From an uncultured Paracoccaceae bacterium (GTDB lineage Bacteria; Pseudomonadota; Alphaproteobacteria; Rhodobacterales; Rhodobacteraceae): a DNA stretch of 64,000 nt. This document shows positions 58,819 to 64,000 of this stretch, piece after piece (position 1 is the stretch's first letter; each line of letters opens with the position of its first letter). The notes beneath the pieces are model-generated. The model saw only the letters and a list, made by a program, of their open reading frames with translations, did not search any database and was not told where the DNA came from. Both the position numbers and the translations under genes were made by a program. Location of the stretch: positions 248,001 through 312,000 of the forward strand of contig CAJJAK010000004.1 in the NCBI GenBank assembly GCA_905182165.1, read 5' to 3'.

Positions 58819-58850
58819 TTTCTTGGCTCAATAGAATTTGGGCCAAGAAA
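58819..58850 (+). terminator. Stem-loop between livK and livF
   Basis: Perfect 9-base arms TTTCTTGGC and GCCAAGAAA enclose a 14-base loop, 24 bases after livK. Such hairpins after a binding-protein gene often lower expression of downstream genes or stabilise the upstream mRNA. There is no T-run after the right arm. Confidence 0.5.
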
Positions 58851-58902
58851 TACACCAAAAGAATTATGATATGAATTTAATTTTTCGTAAAGAGAGTTTT
58901 TA

Positions 58903-59727
58903 ATGTTGGATACTACAGAGCAAAAGAATAATCTCCTTCAAGTCAGTAATATAGAAGTTGTCTACAACCATGTAATATTGGTTTTGAGAGGGGTGAGTTT
59001 AAATGTATTAGAAGGTGGTATAACAGCAATATTAGGTGGCAACGGTGCTGGTAAGAGCACAACATTGAAAGCCATCTCAAATCTCATTCACTCTGAAAGA
59101 GGTGAGGTTACAAAAGGAACAATTAATTACAGAGGTCAGTCAATTTTAAATCAAAATCCATCTGAAATGGTAAAAAGAGGTGTAATCCAGGTAATGGAAG
59201 GCCGACACTGCTTTGAGCATTTAACTGTTGAAGAAAATTTAATGACTGGAGCATATACGAGGACGGACAGTAAGTCTGTAATAGCAAATGATCTTGAAAT
59301 GGTATATTCTTATTTTCCGAGACTAAAAGAAAGACGTAAAAGCCAGGCTGGCTATACTTCTGGTGGAGAGCAACAGATGTGCGCGATTGGAAGAGCATTG
59401 ATGTCAAAACCGGAGACAGTTCTTTTAGATGAGCCTAGTATGGGGCTTGCACCACAGTTAGTCGAAGAAATTTTTGAGATTGTAAAAGATTTGAATGAAA
59501 AAGAAGGTGTTTCATTTCTTTTAGCAGAGCAAAATACAAATGTGGCTTTAAGATTTGCGCATTATGGATATATTTTAGAATCTGGTAGAGTAGTAATGGA
59601 TGGCACAGCAGAAGATCTTCGAGAAAATCCTGATGTTAAAGAATTTTATTTGGGAATTTCAGATAAAGGTCGAAAGTCATTCCGAGATGGTCGAAGCTAT
59701 CGTCGTCGAAAACGTTGGTTAAGTTAA
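58903..59727 (+). CDS. livF: Branched-chain amino acid-type ABC transporter ATPase LivF
   Basis: This intact 274-residue ATPase has Walker A ILGGNGAGKSTTLKAIS, signature YTSGGEQQM (a common LivF variant of LSGGQ), Walker B TVLLDEPSMGLAPQ and switch region LLAEQNTNVALRFA. The C-terminal 20 residues are unusually basic (KGRKSFRDGRSYRRRKRW), an extension seen in many Rhodobacterales LivF proteins. LivF would pair with LivG, whose gene is damaged here. Confidence 0.92.
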   Translation: MLDTTEQKNNLLQVSNIEVVYNHVILVLRGVSLNVLEGGITAILGGNGAGKSTTLKAISNLIHSERGEVTKGTINYRGQSILNQNPSEMVKRGVIQVMEGRHCFEHLTVEENLMTGAYTRTDSKSVIANDLEMVYSYFPRLKERRKSQAGYTSGGEQQMCAIGRALMSKPETVLLDEPSMGLAPQLVEEIFEIVKDLNEKEGVSFLLAEQNTNVALRFAHYGYILESGRVVMDGTAEDLRENPDVKEFYLGISDKGRKSFRDGRSYRRRKRWLS

Positions 59728-59761
59728 AACACTTTAAGTAATTTATTTGAGATTTTATTAG

Positions 59762-60988
59762 ATGACTTTTTTTGACGAATTAGAAATCAGGACTGCAGAT
59801 CAAAGAGCGAGTGATCTAGAAAAGCTATTGCCTGCGCTACTTTTGCACGCAAGAGATAATACAACTGCATATAAAAATATATTAAAAGAATTTGATTTGA
59901 AGAAATTTTCTTCTTTGAATAGCTTGGCTGAGCTCCCAATTACTCGCAAATCCTTGATAAGTGATGCTCAAGGGAAGATCTCGCCATTTGGTGGGTACAC
60001 TCCGGGTACTGCAAGTAGTTTTGAGCATATTTTTCAATCACCAGGCCCAATTTATGAACCAGGTCGAATTGCAAATGATTGGTGGAGAATGGGGCGTTTT
60101 ATACACGCGCTCGGAATTGGACGTAATGATATAGTACAAAATTGTTTTTCTTATCATATGACACCTGCTGGGATGATGTTTGAAAATGGGGCTCGTACAG
60201 TCGGCGCAACAGTTTTCCCAGCTGGTGTGGGGCAGAGTGAACTACAGGCTAGAGCAGCAGCTGATATAGGAGTTACAGCGTACGCAGGAACTCCAGATTT
60301 TTTAAAAACATTATTGGATAAAGCAGATGATTTAAAACTTGACTTAAGCCGACTGACTAAAGCTGCTGTGGGGGGCGGGGCTCTATTTCCTTCACTTAGG
60401 CAAGAGTATATTGATCGGGGCATTACTTGCCTGCAGTCTTATGGAACGGCAGATCTTGGTAATATTGCTTATGAGTCCACTGCTATGGACGGTATGATTG
60501 TCGATGAGGGAGTTATTGTAGAGATTGTGACCCCAGGCTCAGGAATACCAGTACCTGAGGGTGAGGTGGGCGAGGTTATTGTGACAACTCTAAACAAAGA
60601 TTATCCATTAATCAGATTTGCTACAGGGGATATGTCCGCTGTACAACCAGGACAAAGCCCTTGCGGGCGAACAAATATGCGTATTAAGGGTTGGCTTGGT
60701 AGGGCTGATCAAACTACTAAGATTAAAGGAATGTTTGTGAGGCCAGAGCAGGTGGCTGATTTTGTTGAGGTTAATAAAGATATTATAAAAGCACGAGTTG
60801 TTGCTGATAGAGTGGGCGAAAAAGATAAAATGACTATTATGATCGAAACACTAAATGAAGACAGTTCGAGATATGAATCGTCAATAACTAGTGTCTTCAA
60901 ATTGAGAGGTGAAGTAATTATTTGTTCACCGGGAACTCTACCAAAAGATGGATTGGTCATTGAAGATAAAAGATCATATCAATCATAG
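59762..60988 (+). CDS. Phenylacetate-CoA-ligase-family AMP-binding protein
   Basis: This intact 408-residue protein of the PaaK/COG1541 group of ANL ligases has LAELPITRKSLISDAQ near the start, CLQSYGTADLGNIAYES (replacing the usual YGxTE), VIVTTLNKDYPLIRFATGD and a C-terminal RADQTTKIKGMFVRPEQV. It would activate an aromatic or related acid to a CoA ester. The link with the hpa cluster is only suggestive: the pathway here goes through homoprotocatechuate, not phenylacetyl-CoA. It is the last gene of the liv block, 34 bases after livF. Confidence 0.85.
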   Translation: MTFFDELEIRTADQRASDLEKLLPALLLHARDNTTAYKNILKEFDLKKFSSLNSLAELPITRKSLISDAQGKISPFGGYTPGTASSFEHIFQSPGPIYEPGRIANDWWRMGRFIHALGIGRNDIVQNCFSYHMTPAGMMFENGARTVGATVFPAGVGQSELQARAAADIGVTAYAGTPDFLKTLLDKADDLKLDLSRLTKAAVGGGALFPSLRQEYIDRGITCLQSYGTADLGNIAYESTAMDGMIVDEGVIVEIVTPGSGIPVPEGEVGEVIVTTLNKDYPLIRFATGDMSAVQPGQSPCGRTNMRIKGWLGRADQTTKIKGMFVRPEQVADFVEVNKDIIKARVVADRVGEKDKMTIMIETLNEDSSRYESSITSVFKLRGEVIICSPGTLPKDGLVIEDKRSYQS

Positions 60989-61016
60989 AAAATTTTAATT
61001 TTCTTAAGTACTTGTA

Positions 61017-61142
61017 TTAACCTTGACGAGCCTTGAAACGCCTTTGCGTTTTGTTAATTACATATACTCGGCCTTTACGGCGGACAATACGACAATCTCT
61101 GTGGCGCGCTTTTAACGAGCGGAGCGAGTTTTTTACCTTCAT
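61017..61142 (-). CDS. rpmJ: 50S ribosomal protein L36
   Basis: This 41-residue protein reads [19 protein letters not shown] then [20 protein letters not shown], the long form of L36 common in Alphaproteobacteria. It lacks the four zinc-binding Cys/His of the short form (only one Cys), so it is a zinc-independent L36. A GAGGAA-like ribosome-binding site lies upstream. It is followed, in the direction of transcription, by the end of the phenylacetate-CoA-ligase-like gene on the other strand. Confidence 0.93.
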   Translation of the reverse strand: MKVKNSLRSLKARHRDCRIVRRKGRVYVINKTQRRFKARQG

Positions 61143-61203
61143 AGTTCTCTTCCTTTCGAGGCGCGCTTGCGCCATTTTCTTTACCTCAATTATTGAGGAT
61201 TTT

Positions 61204-61278
<75 letters not shown>

Positions 61279-61425
61279 ATTAAAAACCATGCTCCCACAG
61301 AATCATTATTGTAGAGAATGCGCAACGCATCGGTCCACGGTCTATAAAAGGGAATTTGATTGGGATCAAGGCCTTTCGGACAATCTAGTAATTATATATT
61401 AAACATTTTGTAAGGATTAAAATTG

Positions 61426-62271
61426 ATGCAAACCCAACCCTATGAATTATGCGTGCCGTTAAGGCAGAAATCCTTCTGTGTATTCTCCTCCCCACATTCT
61501 GGAACAGCATTTGGCGCAATCCGTGCTTGATGTGCATGCGATTCGCGCCTCTGAAGATGCTTTTGTCGATCAATTGTTTGTTGCTAATTCTCATATGGTT
61601 CACCGTTAATCTCTGCCAATGCTCCACGTTCTTTTGTTGATTTAAACCGAGACGAGAGTGAGTTGGACCCAGAGCTTATTTTTGGACTATTCGGTAAAGT
61701 GAATTATAAACCAATTCCTTCAGGCCTAGGGGTGATCCCTCGCGTTGTGGCAAACGGAAGGGTTATTAAATCAGGAAAAATGTCTTTTCAGGAGGCTAAA
61801 GAACGATTAAATAATTACTATTACCCCTATCATAAGGAGTTGGCTAAAACCCTACGAACAACAAGGAGTGTTTGGGGAAAGGTTGTGTTATTCGATTGTC
61901 ATTCGATGCCTCAACAAGCAGTTAAATCTTTAACTAATTTGGGGAAAAAAGTACCTGATATTATTTTAGGAGATTGCTTTGGGAAATCTTGTGATAGGCA
62001 TATTTTGGAGAAGACTGAGGACGCTTTCATAAAACAAGGTTTTAACGTGGTGAGAAATAGACCTTTTTCAGGAGGTTTCATTACACAGAACTATGGTGAT
62101 CCAAAGCTGAAACAACATGCTCTTCAGATAGAGATTAATCGCAGCTTATATATGAATGAATTAGAAATTGAGAAAATAGCCAATTTTAACGATTTTAAGC
62201 GAAGAATATCAGCAGTTTTATATGAGTTAGTTCAATTGGGAGTTGAGCAGAAATCTATTGCAGCAGAGTAA
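61426..62271 (+). pseudogene. N-formylglutamate amidohydrolase family protein, 5' third rearranged
   Basis: The C-terminal two thirds are clear: SFVDLNRDESELDPELIFGL, VLFDCHSMPQQAV (metal-ligand His), IILGDCFGKSCDRHI and NRPFSGGFITQNYGDP. At the 5' end ATG 61426 (AAGGA upstream) gives VFSSPHSGTAF (the conserved SPHSG), then, after a break near 61480, LAQSVLDVHAIRASEDAFVDQLF. A further break with a few lost residues lies near 61590. The 5' part is visibly richer in G+C than the rest. Family members release formate from formylglutamate (histidine breakdown) or act on related amides; no hut genes are nearby. Confidence 0.82.
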
Positions 62272-62273
62272 AA

Positions 62274-63527
62274 TTATCTTAAAGAACGTCCCCTTAAGAT
62301 AGCGTTCTTACCAAATTTTTGTCTTATTTTATCTGTAGCCTTTTCTACATTTATGCTATTTTTACCTACAAAATCGATTAAATCATTATATTCATCTTCT
62401 GTATAAGAGCGTGTTATTTTTGAGAGATTAACACCGATTAATCTGAAAGGTCCTTTATCCTCTATCTTGTCTAAAAGAGATTTAGCTGATTGGTAAATTA
62501 ATGAACACATTTGGGTTGGCTCTCTAAGGCTTAATCTACGAGTTAGCTGACTATGATCTTTGCGCTTTAGTTTAATGCTGACCACAGAGCCTATACGGTT
62601 GGTTGCTTTAGCTCTATCAGCAATCTTCTCTGAAAGTCTCCAGATATGACCATCTAGAAGATCTCTATCAGACGTATCTTCATAAAATGTAGTTTCATTA
62701 GAAATACTTTTTACTGGGGCGTTAGCTGATATTTTTCGAGGATCTTGGCCTCTCGCGAGGTGCCATAATTTAAGCCCAGCTTGACCATATCTTTTTATTA
62801 ATTCTTCTTGCGTCCTTGATTTGATATCTGAAAACTTTCGAATACCATCATTTTCTAGTTTATCTTGAAAAGTGGTGCCCACACCCCATATCAATTTAAC
62901 CGGTTTGTCTGATAGAAAAGCATCTGTCTCTTCCAAGCCTATGATTGAAAATCCTTTGGGTTTTTCTAGATCACTAGCTATTTTTGCTAAAAATTTATTG
63001 TGTGAGAGCCCAATTGAGCCAGTTATTCCAAGTTCACTTGATATGCGTTTTAATAAAATACATAATTGTACGACTGGTGGCGATCCATGCAATTTTTCTG
63101 TGCCAGTAAGATCAAGAAATGCTTCATCAAGGGATAGTGGTTCTACTGCTGGAGTTAATTCAGTCATCATTTGTTTGATAGATTTAGAAATATTGCTGTA
63201 TACTTCCATACGAGGTTTTATAACGATGGCCTCTGGACACTTTTTTAGAGCCTGAAACATTGGCATTGCTGACCTAACGCCCTTGATGCGCGCAATGTAG
63301 CAAGCGGTACTTACAACTCCACGTGCGCCACCTCCAATAATTACTGGTTTATCTGCTAGATTAGGATTGTCTCTCTTTTCAACTGATGCGTAAAAAGCAT
63401 CACAGTCCATATGCGCAATTGAAAGAGTATAAAGTTCAGGATGGTTTAGTATGCGTGGAGAATTGCATTTTATGCATCGTGACTTGCCATCATAAAGAGT
63501 TACACAATCTCGACAGACCGACGGCAT
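62274..63527 (-). CDS. dinB: DNA polymerase IV (Y-family) with N-terminal zinc ribbon
   Basis: This intact 417-residue translesion polymerase has the catalytic patterns IAHMDCDAFYASVEKRDNP and EPLSLDEAFLDLTGTE (acidic metal ligands), GLSHNKFLAKIASDLEKP, and a little-finger domain. Ahead of them is a 35-residue zinc-ribbon-like extension (CRDC at residues 5-8, CIKC at residues 18-21) typical of Rhodobacterales DinB. A C-terminal beta-clamp motif could not be picked out with confidence. It overlaps the pyrF stop by one base (TAATG). Confidence 0.92.
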   Translation of the reverse strand: MPSVCRDCVTLYDGKSRCIKCNSPRILNHPELYTLSIAHMDCDAFYASVEKRDNPNLADKPVIIGGGARGVVSTACYIARIKGVRSAMPMFQALKKCPEAIVIKPRMEVYSNISKSIKQMMTELTPAVEPLSLDEAFLDLTGTEKLHGSPPVVQLCILLKRISSELGITGSIGLSHNKFLAKIASDLEKPKGFSIIGLEETDAFLSDKPVKLIWGVGTTFQDKLENDGIRKFSDIKSRTQEELIKRYGQAGLKLWHLARGQDPRKISANAPVKSISNETTFYEDTSDRDLLDGHIWRLSEKIADRAKATNRIGSVVSIKLKRKDHSQLTRRLSLREPTQMCSLIYQSAKSLLDKIEDKGPFRLIGVNLSKITRSYTEDEYNDLIDFVGKNSINVEKATDKIRQKFGKNAILRGRSLR

Positions 63528-64000
63528 TAAATAAGTGTTTCGATTGTTTTGATAATTTTACTGATTTCCAATCGAGGATTTTTTGCTTTTATTATAGGTC
63601 TGCCAATCACCAAATAATCAGCTCCATTTGATAGTGCCTCTAGTGGAGTGGTCGTTCTCTTTTGATCACCTTTTTCAAACCCTATAGGCCTAATACCTGG
63701 AGTAACTATTATTTTACCCATGGCTTCTGGTATGTTTCTAATTCTTGATGCTTCTTGAGGCGAGGCAATTACTCCGTCTGCCCCAGCTTCAAAAGCACGT
63801 GTTGCACGCTCTATTACTAAGTCGTCTAATTTTCCATCCTTTATCAAGTTGTTTGTTAGATCTTGTCGATCAAGCGATGTTAAAAATGTCACTGCCAATA
63901 TCTTTGTATTTTTAACTCCTTTTCCTTCTATTGCTGCTTTTACAACTTGAGGATCCCCATTAACTGTTAGAAAATCTATATCATATTGTGTTAATCCATG
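63527..64000 (-). CDS. pyrF: Orotidine-5'-phosphate decarboxylase (start outside window)
   Basis: The last 157 or so residues of PyrF, which makes UMP from OMP. The frame is open to the window edge: DFLTVNGDPQVVKAAIEGKG, LAVTFLTSLDRQDL, then GVIASPQEASRIR, IIVTPGIRP and DYLVIGRPIIKAKNP, all typical of the TIM-barrel. The catalytic Lys region lies beyond base 64000. It is followed by dinB with a one-base overlap. Confidence 0.94.
   Translation of the reverse strand, partial: HGLTQYDIDFLTVNGDPQVVKAAIEGKGVKNTKILAVTFLTSLDRQDLTNNLIKDGKLDDLVIERATRAFEAGADGVIASPQEASRIRNIPEAMGKIIVTPGIRPIGFEKGDQKRTTTPLEALSNGADYLVIGRPIIKAKNPRLEISKIIKTIETLI

Overview
The window reads as one stretch of a low-GC (roughly 35% by eye) alphaproteobacterial chromosome, most like a marine Rhodobacterales lineage. 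The evidence is synteny and protein type: lepB-rnc-era-DUF1491-recO; xseB-ispA-dxs; rbfA-truB; rsmB-heparinase-purH-lspA-DUF3035-M16-M16-mutL-rmuC; a livGHMKF cluster flanked by two AMP-forming ligases; a zinc-ribbon DinB; and an SdhAF4-like DUF1674 protein. There is no phage, insertion sequence, CRISPR array or rRNA operon.

Layout. 1-2.8 kb: end of lepB, rnc, a damaged era, DUF1491, recO. 2.8-7.8 kb: homoprotocatechuate meta-cleavage cluster, with hpaR divergent from hpaF-E-D-G-H. 7.8-15.4 kb: aminopeptidase P, two Lin0512-family genes, plsC, a zinc-ribbon membrane protein, aroC, a class II aldolase and an ammonium transporter. 15.7-22 kb: class A penicillin-binding protein, HDAC-like amidohydrolase, xseB, ispA, dxs. 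22-28.5 kb (minus): two ABC exporter half-transporters, cca, a CoA-type Nudix protein, hslO. 28.6-36.3 kb: Nudix, argG, a 4Fe-4S protein, a FAS1-type hydratase, a split MnmC-like pair, two EamA transporters, DUF1643. 36.3-49.9 kb: truB, rbfA, dapB, DUF1674, rsmB, heparinase-like protein, purH, lspA, DUF3035 lipoprotein, two M16 proteins, mutL, rmuC. 50-61 kb: two saccharopine-pathway dehydrogenases, then the acyl-CoA synthetase/liv/phenylacetate-CoA-ligase-like block. 61-64 kb: rpmJ, tRNA-Val(GAC), N-formylglutamate amidohydrolase family, dinB, start-truncated pyrF.

Two metabolic themes stand out. One is aromatic catabolism: HpaD, E, F, G and H take homoprotocatechuate towards central metabolism, under a MarR-type regulator with a perfect 14-bp palindrome in the divergent promoter. 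The other is amino acid uptake and catabolism: the Liv transporter lies beside two saccharopine dehydrogenases and two CoA ligases.

The strongest anomaly is in the sequence itself. About forty frame breaks, many of them single-base indels in homopolymers, interrupt otherwise conserved housekeeping genes. At about ten places a short stretch of a gene is replaced by a piece of something else: rpsD, hflX, nrdA, a PF12897-type aminotransferase, a Bacteroidota-like alaS, a higher-GC M16 tail, and several unidentified pieces. Essential genes such as era, aroC, ispA, cca, dapB and purH are affected, and the foreign pieces seem to come from more than one organism. I therefore read this as an error-rich, partly chimeric metagenomic (probably long-read) consensus rather than real gene decay. 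Broken genes are listed once over their full span with the break positions. CDS is used where only frame breaks are seen, and pseudogene where part of the gene is missing or replaced.
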